NCBI RefSeq assembly: GCF_009428905.1
Contig: NZ_WHYR01000008.1
Span: forward strand, 27,883-91,882
Source: Desulfofundulus thermobenzoicus
GTDB lineage: Bacteria > Bacillota > Desulfotomaculia > Desulfotomaculales > Desulfovirgulaceae
Direction of reading: 5' to 3'
Length of the DNA: 64,000 bases
In this document: piece after piece, positions 30,583 through 39,772 of the stretch
How positions within the stretch are numbered: position 1 is the first letter of the stretch
Layout of the letters: every line of letters begins with the position of its first letter
Translations under genes and position numbers: made by a program
Notes under the pieces: model-generated
Seen by the model: the letters and a program-made list of their open reading frames with translations, nothing else
Databases searched by the model: none
What the model was told of the DNA's origin: nothing

Positions 30583-33122
30583 TGAACACCATCTCGGCAA
30601 TCAACCATCACTTGAACAGGTTTACCGCAGGCTCAAAGATAATATCCTGCATTAAAGAAAGTTTGCTTTACCGAATCACCGCAAACAGGGCGGAAATTTT
30701 TGCCCTCGGGTTGATTACTTTACTGGTCCCTTTTATACCGGTTTCCCTCTCCGCCCTCCTTATCGCCGCCACTGTTTTATTGTTTTCAGCCAGGGGGCGT
30801 TTCCGGGGCGTGCCGGGCCTGCCCCTGTTCAAGCAGTCGGCGGTTTTCTGGCTGCTTTTAGTTTTTCTCAGCATATTTTCCGTTGTCCCCCGCCAGAGCC
30901 TGGCGGTGTCCTTGCTTTACGGCCTTTTTATCCTTTTTTACCTGATGTGTCTTATTGAACTGCAGGATGAAAGGAAAATCCATTTCCTGGTTTTAACCTT
31001 TCTGGCCTCCGCCACCCTGGAAGCTTTATACGGCCTGTACCAGCATTTTATTTCCCGGCCGCCGGTTGATCCCGGCTGGATTGATGCCAAATCCTTCCCG
31101 GAAATAACGGTGCGGGTCATGGGCACCCTGGACAATCCCAATATCCTGGCCCATTACCTGGTGCCGGCCATTATCCTGGGTCTGGGCCTGCTGATGCAGC
31201 GGCAGAAAATATCCCTGCGCCTGATCCTGGGCGTTCAATCCGCCCTTCTGGCCCTCTGCCTGCTTTTTACCTGGTCCCGGGGCGGCTGGCTGGCATTCCT
31301 GACGGCCCTGCTGGTATTCTGCCTTTTTTACGACCGCCGGATCCTGCTCCTGGGCGCCCTGCTGCTGGGCATACTTTTCTGGTACCAGCCCGATCTGATC
31401 CTCAGCCGGCTGACCAGTGCCACCAACCTGCAGGATACCTCGGCCAATTATCGTTTTATGGTATGGAAGGCCGCCCTGGCCATGTTCCGCGACTTCTGGT
31501 TCAGCGGGGTGGGACCGGGCACCGCCGCCTTCAGCAAACTATACAGCCAGTTTTACGGTATCAGCGGCTTTTACGCCTACCATGCCCATAGTTTTTACCT
31601 GGAAATGCTGGTGGAGATCGGCCTGTTCGGGGTGGCCGTTTTTGCCTGGCTGATGTTCAGTTTCTTCGGTTTCAGCCTGAGAAACGCTTTTAAAATGCCG
31701 GCGGGCATGCCCAGGACAGTAGCCCTGGCTGCCCTGGCCGGTATGGCCGGCTACCTGGTACACGGCCTGACGGAGAACTCCTGGTACAACTTCAAGCTGG
31801 TCTTTCTTTTCTGGTTTCTGATGGCCCTGGCCGTATCAGCCGCGCGGGTGGGAAAAACCGGTGGTGAAAACAGAAAACCATTTCCCGGTAACCCCGGGAG
31901 GCATGATTTGCAGTCACCGGGGCCTGCCGCCAGACCCTTGAGCGTATTGCACATCATCAGCGACGCCAATATTGGCGGTGCCGGACGGCACCTGCTCACT
32001 TTTTTAGATTATTTCGACCGCTCTTTGTTAAACGTACGGGTGCTCTGCCCGGCCGGCTCCCTGCTGGCCCCTATGGTTAGAGCCAGGGGGGTGGAGGTCA
32101 TGGAATTGCCCCAGATGCCCCCCGATGAATCCTTTCCACTGCGGGGCCTGTACCCACAGGTCAAAGAGATGGTACGGATCATTAAAAAATACAACATCCA
32201 GGTGGTGCATACCCACGCCAGCTTTGCCGGCCGTCTGGCGGCAAAGCTGGCCGGCGTGCAGTTGATTGTTTATACCAAGCACCGCATCGATCCCCTTGCA
32301 CCGGCGCGGGGGTGGAAATCCCGGCTGCTGAATATGGTCAACCACCTGACCTGTCACCGGGTGATTGCGGTAAGCCGGGCGGCCAGGGATAATCTAATCC
32401 AGCAGGGCGTTGCCCCGGAAAAGATTGTGGTTATTTACAACGGCATCGACATAAGGGGTTTCCGCCGGCGGGCGCAAAACCGGCCCGGTCCCGGGAAAAC
32501 CGGGAAAGGAGAAGGATGGCCGGTGCTTCCGGACACGGGGAAAGGGGGGGAACCGGCGGGCCGGTCGTCGTCCGCCGCTCCCTTTACGGCCGGGGTGATC
32601 GCCCGCCTGGAACCGGAAAAGGGACACCGTTATTTCCTGGAGGCCGCCAGGATCATCCTTGAGCATGGTAAAAATGTCCGGTTTTTTATTGTGGGCACAG
32701 GTTCTCAGGAAAAGGCATTAAAAGAATACGCACAGGAACTGGGAATTGCCGGGGAAGTGGTTTTCACCGGGCTGCGGGAGGACATCCCGGAAATAATTGG
32801 CGGCCTGGACGTGGTGGTTCTGCCTTCCTTAACCGAATCCCTCCCCCTGTCCCTGGTGGAGGGCATGGGCCTGGGTAAACCCTGTGTGGCCAGCAATGTG
32901 GGCGGTGTGCCGGAAATTATCCAGGACGGCCACAACGGCCTGCTGGTGGCGCCGGGGGATGCCCGGGGGCTGGCGGAGATGATCCTCTTTCTTCTGGAAA
33001 ACCCGGCGCGCGCCCGGGAACTGGGTGAAAACGCCGCCCGCACGGTGGAGGAAAAGTTCGACGCCCGGGTGATGGCGGAGAAGATCACCAATCTCTATTT
33101 CGAATACACCGCATCTCATTGA
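30579..33122 (+). CDS. O-antigen-ligase-like / glycosyltransferase family 4 fusion (847 aa)
   Basis: Residues about 1-425 are a polytopic Wzy_C/O-antigen ligase-like domain with roughly eleven membrane segments, the large loop holding FSGVGPGTAAFSKL and YAYHAHSFYLEMLVEIG (conserved His). From about 440 a GT4 domain starts (LSVLHIISDANIGGAGRHLL) and ends with the donor motif FTGLREDIPEIIGGLDVVVL, PSLTESLPLSLVEGMGLGKP. A Gly/Pro/Lys-rich stretch (about 630-665) interrupts the GT domain. Ligase/polymerase and transferase in one chain should couple glycan transfer with membrane polymerisation or ligation; the exact product is unknown. Confidence 0.85.
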   Translation: MMNTISAINHHLNRFTAGSKIISCIKESLLYRITANRAEIFALGLITLLVPFIPVSLSALLIAATVLLFSARGRFRGVPGLPLFKQSAVFWLLLVFLSIFSVVPRQSLAVSLLYGLFILFYLMCLIELQDERKIHFLVLTFLASATLEALYGLYQHFISRPPVDPGWIDAKSFPEITVRVMGTLDNPNILAHYLVPAIILGLGLLMQRQKISLRLILGVQSALLALCLLFTWSRGGWLAFLTALLVFCLFYDRRILLLGALLLGILFWYQPDLILSRLTSATNLQDTSANYRFMVWKAALAMFRDFWFSGVGPGTAAFSKLYSQFYGISGFYAYHAHSFYLEMLVEIGLFGVAVFAWLMFSFFGFSLRNAFKMPAGMPRTVALAALAGMAGYLVHGLTENSWYNFKLVFLFWFLMALAVSAARVGKTGGENRKPFPGNPGRHDLQSPGPAARPLSVLHIISDANIGGAGRHLLTFLDYFDRSLLNVRVLCPAGSLLAPMVRARGVEVMELPQMPPDESFPLRGLYPQVKEMVRIIKKYNIQVVHTHASFAGRLAAKLAGVQLIVYTKHRIDPLAPARGWKSRLLNMVNHLTCHRVIAVSRAARDNLIQQGVAPEKIVVIYNGIDIRGFRRRAQNRPGPGKTGKGEGWPVLPDTGKGGEPAGRSSSAAPFTAGVIARLEPEKGHRYFLEAARIILEHGKNVRFFIVGTGSQEKALKEYAQELGIAGEVVFTGLREDIPEIIGGLDVVVLPSLTESLPLSLVEGMGLGKPCVASNVGGVPEIIQDGHNGLLVAPGDARGLAEMILFLLENPARARELGENAARTVEEKFDARVMAEKITNLYFEYTASH

Positions 33123-33187
33123 TCCCGCCTTCGCAGGAAATCCGCCTACCGGGTCCGTCCTGCTAAACTATATGACTCTTGATTAGA

Positions 33188-33214
33188 AACTGCCGGGGAT
33201 GGGCAGTTCTTTTT
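33188..33214 (+). terminator. Terminator of the surface-glycan operon
   Basis: AACTGCC - 7 nt - GGCAGTT stem (33188-33208) followed by CTTTTT. Confidence 0.75.
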
Positions 33215-33218
33215 GGTT

Positions 33219-33248
33219 TTGACAATATTCCTGGAAGAATGTTATGAT
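33219..33248 (+). promoter_or_regulatory. Promoter downstream of the glycan operon
   Basis: TTGACA (33219-33224), 18-bp spacer, TATGAT (33243-33248). It would drive the TnpB remnant and the solitary AbrB gene. Up to 33404 no recognisable gene was found. Confidence 0.6.
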
Positions 33249-33422
33249 AAGGTAAGATCAGTAAGAAGGTTAGGAGGTTTGCAGCAGCTACCAACAGGCC
33301 GACAAATATTGATAAAACATAACAAAGCAGTTGCAATATACTATGGAACTCTTAACCACCATCAGCAAAGCGGCAAAAAATCAGGCAGGGGTTTCGGGAA
33401 GTGATTGCGGGAGTGTTGCAGG

Positions 33423-33800
33423 ATGACGAAGCCGAAAATAAAGAAAACGGTTAACCCGGAAGACGGCCTGAAATACACCGTCTGTGGCAAGTTTTTCCCG
33501 GAAGTCTACCCTGACATTCGCTCCCAGAAGTGGGGCCGGGGCGACGAAGACCCCCTGACCACCGAGATGCGCCTTTTTTGCGCCTGTACCCGATGGACAT
33601 TCAACCGGATATTGGAAGGCCGTTTCCGTAATGAACTCAAAAAAGAAGGCCAGAAGTTATTTGGCATAAACTCCCGTTTTTGTGACGATGCCATATTAAA
33701 GGCAAAGGCCGTTATTGAATCGCAAGGAGCGAAAGCCTGGTCATGGGGAGGCCGGGTTCACAAAAACCAACAATTGTTAGGTATTGTGAGCTTTTTTTGA
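33423..33800 (+). mobile_element. tnpB: N-terminal remnant of an IS200/IS605-type TnpB protein
   Basis: About 100 residues resemble the beginning of TnpB/OrfB proteins: TRWTFNRILEGRFRNELKKE, LFGINSRFCDDAILKAKAVI and ESQ. The catalytic RuvC core and zinc ribbon are missing, and the frame ends in unrelated sequence (about 33725-33800). An intact TnpB has about 400 residues, so this is a truncated, inactive relic. No tnpA or terminal repeats were found. Confidence 0.65.
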
Positions 33801-33814
33801 ACCAGGCATAAAAC

Positions 33815-34090
33815 ATGGCTATCACGGTCGTTTCCACCAGAGGACAGGTTGTGATACCTGTGGAGATAAGAAAGAAACTAAATATAAAAGAGGGGGATGT
33901 TCTATCTGTCCATATTGATGAGGGTGGCCGTATTGTTCTAAAAAGCCAGCGGAAAAAACAGGTCAAAAAGGGGATAGTGGAAAAAACGGCCGGTCTGCTG
34001 TCGGACATGGAGATGAGCGGAATGGAGTATGTTGAGAGCATACGACGTAATCAATCCATATCAAACATAAAACAGCGGGCGGGCCGTTAA
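33815..34090 (+). CDS. Solitary AbrB/SpoVT-type antitoxin-like protein (91 aa)
   Basis: SpoVT-AbrB fold: MAITVVSTRGQVVIPVEIRK, KLNIKEGDVLSVHIDEGGRI, then a charged tail (LLSDMEMSGMEYVESIRRNQ) like those that bind PIN toxins. No vapC follows; the next gene is csaB on the opposite strand, touching at 34087. It is either an orphan antitoxin whose toxin was lost near the TnpB remnant, or an independent regulator. The ribosome-binding site is weak. Confidence 0.75.
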   Translation: MAITVVSTRGQVVIPVEIRKKLNIKEGDVLSVHIDEGGRIVLKSQRKKQVKKGIVEKTAGLLSDMEMSGMEYVESIRRNQSISNIKQRAGR

Positions 34091-35433
34091 CAAGTGCTAT
34101 TTCTAAACTCCTCCAGCACATCCAGGGCCAGGACGGCGGAGCGGTGGGCCAGTTTCTGTAAAGGCTTTATTTTTTCTCCCAGTTCCTTTTTAAAACCCTC
34201 CGGGTCCTTTAAAATTTCCTCCACAGCCCCGTCCAGCTTCCCAAAATCCAGATCCCCCACCCGGGCCGCCGGCCGCAGGCCCAGCTGCTGTAAAAAGCGG
34301 TCGATTTTAGGGTCGTAGGAGATGCCCACCAGGGGCACATTTAAAATGGCCGCCAGGATCAGGGCGTGCAGGCGCATACCGATGAGCAGATCCAGGCACC
34401 GGATGACGCTGATCATTTCCTCTACGGTGAAATCCCTTTCCAGCACGGGAGCCGGCTTTTCCATCCGGGCGGCAATATCCCGGCCCACGGCCACATCGGC
34501 GGGGTAATGAAAAGGCAGGAAGACCACCTGCCACCCCTGCCGGACAAGCCCGTCCGCCACCCGGGCCACGGCCCGCTTTTTCCGGTCGGTGAAGCCCGGC
34601 CAGTTACGTACCGATATGCCGGCTATCTGAGAGGTGGGATGCGGGAGGTGGGAAGTGGGAAACAATTGACCTGTTCCGGTCACGGAACGGGAAGCATCTT
34701 TGGCGCAGGAGTACCGGTTGTTCCGGATCTCCGGGGCATGGTCGGCTTCCGGGCCCTCAACGGCGCCGGCGGCAAAAGTTCCCGGGCACCCCTCACCGTT
34801 GCGGCCGCCTGTGCTTATCCCAAACTGGCGCAAAATCTCCGCTCCCCTGCCCCCGTCGATTTTTTCACCACATAACCCCAGGGCGGCGTCCACGGTCACA
34901 TGCACCGGCGGCCCGTTCACCCCCATGCGGGCCAGGTCCCGGGCCGATTGTTCGTCCCGCACAATAATCAGCCTGGCCCGGTTGGCCACCCGGCGCACCA
35001 GGAACCGGCCCAGGACGGTGCGCACCGGCCCGATGCCCTGGGCGTAAAAAACCACCGGCTTTTTCAGCTGCACGGCCAGCCACATCACACCCAGGTAATA
35101 CAAAAGGCTCTTGATCCCCGTCACATCCTGCAAAAGGCTGCCGCCCCCGCTGATCAGCAGGTCGGCCTCCCGCAAAACCCGGTAGATCTCTTTTATGTGC
35201 CAGCGGTTGACCGCCTCCACACCATAAAGCCGCCTGGTCTGGCCGGAGTCGTTGGACAGCACAACCACCTGCAGGGTGCCGTCCCGGCGCCCTGTCCGCC
35301 TTTGTGCCCACTGGCTTTTAAAGGCCTCCAGCATGGCCAGCAATACCGCTTCATCGCCCAGGTTGCGAAAACCGTAATAACCGGAGACAACCACCCGGGG
35401 CGGCCTGTTTGTATCCAGCCCTTTATCCTTCAT
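34087..35433 (-). CDS. csaB: CsaB polysaccharide pyruvyl transferase
   Basis: Adds pyruvyl (ketal) groups to the secondary cell-wall polymer so that SLH-domain proteins can bind. N-terminal motif VVSGYYGFRNLGDEAVLLAML, then SGGGSLLQDVTGIKSLLYYL and the C-terminal IGMRLHALILAAILNVPLVG and SYDPKIDRFLQQLGL are characteristic. At 448 residues it is about 60-70 longer than usual. The excess is a low-complexity insert between FGIS and AGISVRNWPGF that contains a 7-bp minisatellite (34629-34660), in frame. It overlaps the DUF5693 gene by 11 bp, so coupled translation is likely. Confidence 0.93.
   Translation of the reverse strand: MKDKGLDTNRPPRVVVSGYYGFRNLGDEAVLLAMLEAFKSQWAQRRTGRRDGTLQVVVLSNDSGQTRRLYGVEAVNRWHIKEIYRVLREADLLISGGGSLLQDVTGIKSLLYYLGVMWLAVQLKKPVVFYAQGIGPVRTVLGRFLVRRVANRARLIIVRDEQSARDLARMGVNGPPVHVTVDAALGLCGEKIDGGRGAEILRQFGISTGGRNGEGCPGTFAAGAVEGPEADHAPEIRNNRYSCAKDASRSVTGTGQLFPTSHLPHPTSQIAGISVRNWPGFTDRKKRAVARVADGLVRQGWQVVFLPFHYPADVAVGRDIAARMEKPAPVLERDFTVEEMISVIRCLDLLIGMRLHALILAAILNVPLVGISYDPKIDRFLQQLGLRPAARVGDLDFGKLDGAVEEILKDPEGFKKELGEKIKPLQKLAHRSAVLALDVLEEFRNSTC
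34629..34660. repeat. 7-bp minisatellite inside csaB
   Basis: On the minus strand CCCACTT, CCCACCT, CCCGCAT and CCCACCT follow one another; the tract encodes FPTSHLPHPTSQ. The same heptamers occur at the ends of both hdrA genes. Confidence 0.75.
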
Positions 35434-37483
35434 TTTCCGCCTTCCCTACTGCCGAAAGGATTTTTCGCCCACTGAAAACACATAAGCGCCAGACCGGAAT
35501 AAGGAGCAGCCCGGTCAAAATACCCAGCCAGAGCCCGTGGAATACGCGCAGGACGGAAACGGCCAGAGGGGTGTGTATATGCATGAAAGTGTTGATCACC
35601 GATATCTGCCCGATGGCCCCCAGTAACAAAAGGGGTAAAAAGCGGTTGTCCCTGTATCCGTAATAAAATAACAGCAACAGCAGCGGGTGGCCGATGAGGA
35701 ACTCCTTGGTCCGCGGCCGCACATACAAAAGATGGTTGAGCAGGGATCGGAACTTTAGTTCCAGCCCGGACGGGGGGATTATTTCCTGCGTGCCCGTGCG
35801 CATCAGGAAAATGATCAGCACCACCAGCAGGAAGACGGCCGCCAGCACCCATTTCAACAGCAACGGCCTGTCCAGCAGCCGGGCGGCACGCTCCCAGAGA
35901 TGCCCTTTGGATTCCCCGGCCAATCCCCTGCCCGTGAAAATAACGGCCAGGAACAACAGGGGCAGCACATAGGCCATTTTCACACCGGTAAAGTAGCGCA
36001 ATTTGAGCATGTAGCCGCTGTCCGCCAGCAGGCCCACCATCAATAACGCACCCGGCAGAGTAAGCAGGGTGGTGCGGATCAGCAAAAAAACGCTCCTCCC
36101 GCCTGTTGTTCCTCCGGGTTTTACGCTGCCCTGGATGGACAGAACGGGGAAAATGACGGCCGCCGCCAGGGCCATTAAATTACGGGCCATCTGAGGCGCC
36201 ACGGCCAGCAGCCCGGCCCAGGCCAGCAGGGAAAACAAACCAACCAGGGGGTTAAACCGCCTTACACCCAGTTGCAGGAGAAGCAAAAGACCGCCGGCAA
36301 TCACCCCCAAACCCACCAAAAACAGGAGCCACCGGGGCTGCACCAGCAGGGGGAGGGGCTGGGCCGGCCCCGGGGTGAGCCCTTTTTCCGCCAGTGCCTG
36401 AGTCAGGTCGCCCACGTACCGCAAATTCAGTGTCAGGCAGTCCTGGGTCCCCGGCTCCACCACCGGGTACACCAGCAAAAGGCGCACATTGCGCTCGGCA
36501 GCCGCCAGCTCCAGGCGCGAGATCAGAGAGTCAACGGAATATATTTTTAAATCCGCCGGGTCCGCCTGGTGCATGCGCAGCACCCGGTCACCCATCAGGT
36601 CCGCCAGGCCGGTCAGGCCCCTTTGGGGCTGAAATTCGATCTGGATAACCGGTACACCCAGACCGGCCATGTTCTTCTGCAAATCGGGCAACCGGTCGGG
36701 ATAACCGGGCAGCGTGTCACCGTAAAAGGCCACGGCCGCCAAATGGGGGATCTGCCGCAGCGGTTTAAACACCCCTTCCAGGCCCCGGGCGGTTACCCCC
36801 GGCCAGGCGCGCACCTGGACGATAGCCCTTAGACCGGCCTGCCGGCTCAAATCCAGGGCATCCGGCGGAAAGCCCAGACCCAGACCGGCCAGGGTATCCC
36901 GGGAAGCCGGGGTGGCCACCACCAGAAGACCGGCTCCTCCGGCAGGCTCGTCCCCCGCCGGCGGCCCACCGGCCCGGCCCCGCGCCGCCGGCCGGTCCTC
37001 TTCCACGAAGCCTCCCGGCGCCAGGGCATACACCCGGGCAGTTATTCCTTTCCCCTCCAGCTGTTCCGCCAGCTGTAAGGCGACGGCCCTTTTCGCGGTA
37101 ACAAAACAGGTATCTTCCGGATTTATTTTTCCCTGCCCGGAGAAATTACTCGTACCGGCACCGGACCGGTACAATAAGTACAGATCCCGTCCGGTGAGCA
37201 CGGTAAGGGCGCCGCTTTTTTGCCATTCATCCAGCGTGGCTTCGGTATAAAAAACGGATGTCAAACCCTGGGCCCGGAAGAGATTCATCACTTCTAAAGT
37301 GTCCCGGCCGGAAAGCCCGGCCAGACGCTGGATCTGCTCAAAGGGCATGGCCAGCTCCACCCGGCGGTTGCCGGTTTCCCCATGATACCGCCCGGCGGCG
37401 GCGTAAGCGGCCGCCCCGGCAGCCACCGCCAGCAGCAATATGAGCAACGCCTGATACCAGCGACTGTTCGACAATGAACTCAC
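35423..37483 (-). CDS. DUF5693 family membrane protein (686 aa)
   Basis: N-terminal anchor (ALLILLLAVAAGAAAYAAAG), a large extracytoplasmic domain of about 350 residues (VMNLFRAQGLTSVFYTEATL, VYPVVEPGTQDCLTL) and about eight to nine C-terminal membrane segments. This matches DUF5693, found beside csaB and LCP genes in Clostridia; a role in wall polymer export or modification is inferred from neighbours only. A Gly/Ala/Pro-rich loop (about 165-185) is inserted in the outer domain. Start is GTG 37483 overlapping AAGGTGAG. Confidence 0.85.
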   Translation of the reverse strand: MSSLSNSRWYQALLILLLAVAAGAAAYAAAGRYHGETGNRRVELAMPFEQIQRLAGLSGRDTLEVMNLFRAQGLTSVFYTEATLDEWQKSGALTVLTGRDLYLLYRSGAGTSNFSGQGKINPEDTCFVTAKRAVALQLAEQLEGKGITARVYALAPGGFVEEDRPAARGRAGGPPAGDEPAGGAGLLVVATPASRDTLAGLGLGFPPDALDLSRQAGLRAIVQVRAWPGVTARGLEGVFKPLRQIPHLAAVAFYGDTLPGYPDRLPDLQKNMAGLGVPVIQIEFQPQRGLTGLADLMGDRVLRMHQADPADLKIYSVDSLISRLELAAAERNVRLLLVYPVVEPGTQDCLTLNLRYVGDLTQALAEKGLTPGPAQPLPLLVQPRWLLFLVGLGVIAGGLLLLLQLGVRRFNPLVGLFSLLAWAGLLAVAPQMARNLMALAAAVIFPVLSIQGSVKPGGTTGGRSVFLLIRTTLLTLPGALLMVGLLADSGYMLKLRYFTGVKMAYVLPLLFLAVIFTGRGLAGESKGHLWERAARLLDRPLLLKWVLAAVFLLVVLIIFLMRTGTQEIIPPSGLELKFRSLLNHLLYVRPRTKEFLIGHPLLLLLFYYGYRDNRFLPLLLLGAIGQISVINTFMHIHTPLAVSVLRVFHGLWLGILTGLLLIPVWRLCVFSGRKILSAVGKAENEG

Positions 37484-37510
37484 CTTCGGCAGGAGTCTTC
37501 GGTGATGATC

Positions 37511-38827
37511 TTACCCCTTGTTGTCCCCTGTTTCTCCAGGGGGAACGGGAATAATTTCTACCGGCGGGTTGTTGCCGCCGCCCTGATCCAGACGGCCGTC
37601 CCGGGCGGAAGAACCGGTGTTTTTGTCCCCTTCTTTACCGCCGCCGGCAGAACCGGCACCCGTCCCGCCACTGGCAGACGGCAACCCGTCCCGCCCGGAG
37701 GTACTGCCGGCGGGGGAATCGCCGCTCCGGCCGTCCACCGGTTTATCCTTACCCGGCCCGCCCGGCCCTTTTCCACCCTGTCCGGGTGAAACTGCGGGCG
37801 GCTGTTTATTGTTGTCCGGCAGGCCGGAATCGTCCGGTTTCTGCGCTTTGTCGCCGCCGGCCGCCTCTTGAGAGGCGTTCTGATTGTTAATTACCACGGA
37901 GCCCAGGATCGTGTCGGTCACCTGCCCCTCATTAAAGAAGGCGCGGGCCACCTGGCGGGCCTGGTATGGCTCCACCGACCAGTAGCTTATACCGTTCAAA
38001 TCCAGAAAACGCCCGGGCAGGGTCTGGGTGATCACCTGGGCCTGCTCAAAATAACGGGCGGCCTGGGCCATGGCCAGCATCTGCCTGGGGCCCAGGTTGG
38101 TCTCCAGGCTGTTGTTTATTTCCGGAACCAGCCGGGGTATCTTTAAAAGGGTGGACGGCCGCATCACTTCCGCCGCCAGAGCCTTTAAAAATTTCAGCTG
38201 TCTTTCCGTGCGGCCGATGTCACCCAGGGCGTCGCTGCGAAAACGGACATACTGCAAAGCCTTATCTCCATCCAGACGCTGTTCCCCTTTGCGCAGGTTG
38301 ATACTGTACTGGCGGTACTCGGGGTCGTAATGGATCATGTCTTTCTCCACATCAATGGTGACGCCCCCCAGCACATCCACAATCTTTTTAAAACCCTCCC
38401 AGCGGGCCAGGGCATAATACTGCACGGGCATACCAATGAGGCTGGAAACCGTTTCCGCGGTCAGCGCCGGCCCGCCGTAAACGGCGGCTGCATTGATTTT
38501 GTCCGTGCCGTGGCCGGGGATATACACCCGGGTGTCCCGGGGGATGGACAGCAGGGAAATGCGCTTTTTGTCCCCATCCACGTTGGCCACAATAATGGTG
38601 TCGGTACGCCCCACCTTTTCCCCGGGCCGGGCATCGGTACCCAGGAGCAGTACGGTAAAGGAGCCCGGGGACTGGCCGGCTTCCACCGCATTGCCGGGGC
38701 CGGCCGGCAGGCCGGCCGGCCATAAACCCAGGTAGCCGGCCAGCAACAAACCTCCCCCGCCCAGACACAACAGCGCCAGCACCAGGAGCAGCGCTCCCGG
38801 CCTGCGCCTTCGTCTCCGCCTGATCAT
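37511..38827 (-). CDS. LytR-CpsA-Psr (LCP) family wall-polymer ligase (438 aa)
   Basis: Transfers lipid-linked wall polymers to peptidoglycan outside the membrane. After a poly-Arg start (MIRRRRRRRPG) comes one membrane anchor, then the LCP core: VLLLGTDARPGEKVGRTDTI, SIPRDTRVYIPGHGTDKINA, ALQYVRFRSDALGDIGRTER. The last about 100 residues are Gly/Pro/Asp/Lys-rich and probably disordered, a wall-spanning tail. ATG 38827 follows AAGTGGGGTG; an upstream in-frame start (38857) is less likely. It lies in series with TagA, DUF5693 and CsaB genes. Confidence 0.93.
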   Translation of the reverse strand: MIRRRRRRRPGALLLVLALLCLGGGGLLLAGYLGLWPAGLPAGPGNAVEAGQSPGSFTVLLLGTDARPGEKVGRTDTIIVANVDGDKKRISLLSIPRDTRVYIPGHGTDKINAAAVYGGPALTAETVSSLIGMPVQYYALARWEGFKKIVDVLGGVTIDVEKDMIHYDPEYRQYSINLRKGEQRLDGDKALQYVRFRSDALGDIGRTERQLKFLKALAAEVMRPSTLLKIPRLVPEINNSLETNLGPRQMLAMAQAARYFEQAQVITQTLPGRFLDLNGISYWSVEPYQARQVARAFFNEGQVTDTILGSVVINNQNASQEAAGGDKAQKPDDSGLPDNNKQPPAVSPGQGGKGPGGPGKDKPVDGRSGDSPAGSTSGRDGLPSASGGTGAGSAGGGKEGDKNTGSSARDGRLDQGGGNNPPVEIIPVPPGETGDNKG

Positions 38828-39096
38828 TTTTTGCACCCCACTTCGGTGTCCCGGCATTCACCGTCATCATATAGATGCGGTGCATTACGGCGCCCGGAAT
38901 GCACGCAGTGCCGGTGGATGCCGGACCTTCCTCCTTCACCCATATACTTCTATCTTTGAAATACGTACCGGTCTGTGTATTTATATCCTACAGGGCCGGG
39001 CACGGGAGGACGGCCGCTTCCCCTCAAAGCCGCCGCTGCTTATGGACCCCCTTCGCCCGGTGGAATTTGAAGCCTTTCCTTTACTGCCCGCCCGGC

Positions 39097-39543
39097 TTAG
39101 CCCCGGTACATGACAATCACATCGGTGCGGGCCTGAAAGCCCCGTCCGTCGGCCCGGGGAACCAGGTACAGGTGGTTGGGAGCCACCGCCCGGCCGGCGG
39201 TCAGATTTGTGCCGGCAGTCAAATCCGGTATGCCGCTGCCGGTGGGATCCACCGCTACGGCCGTACCCGTGCGCAGGATGAATTCCGTCCCGGCACCACC
39301 GGTAAAGGTCTGCCCCGCCGGCACGGTTTTCACCTGCCACTGCAAATTACCGCCCCCGGGCTGGCTGCCCGGAGCCTGTTGTATGTATTTGGCCACATAT
39401 TCCTCCACAAAGCTCCTGGTCACCACGGGATCGGCGTCGCTGCCCGGCTCGCCGCCGGCCGCCCCGGCCAGGCGGGTATACCCCCCGGCAGCCAGAAACC
39501 CCACCAGCAGCAGGAAAGCTGCCAGGGCAGACCACTTTCTCAT
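39097..39543 (-). CDS. Secreted hypothetical protein (148 aa)
   Basis: Signal peptide (SALAAFLLLVGFLAAGGYTRL) and a beta-rich remainder: FVEEYVAKYIQQAPG, LQWQVKTVPAGQTFTGGAGT, EFILRTGTAVAVDPTGSG, TDVIVMYRG. I recognise no named family; similar small exported proteins accompany LCP genes in this group. ATG 39543 is preceded by AGGTGATCC; the GTG one codon earlier is equivalent. Confidence 0.7.
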   Translation of the reverse strand: MRKWSALAAFLLLVGFLAAGGYTRLAGAAGGEPGSDADPVVTRSFVEEYVAKYIQQAPGSQPGGGNLQWQVKTVPAGQTFTGGAGTEFILRTGTAVAVDPTGSGIPDLTAGTNLTAGRAVAPNHLYLVPRADGRGFQARTDVIVMYRG

Positions 39544-39772
39544 CACGGATCACCTCAAAGGAATATTTGAAATGTTCACTGGCCCCGCTATGGTTACGTG
39601 AATAATGCCATTAACCGGCTTTTCAACCCCGGGAGCCGGTTCAAGGAAAACCCACCGGAAACCCGCGCAAAGGGCAAACACCCGGGTATTATATTATCCT
39701 TCGACAAAAGACCGTTTCCTTCCTGCCCGTGGAAATTATTTCGTGATCATCCTCCACGGCGGCGAAAGGTTT

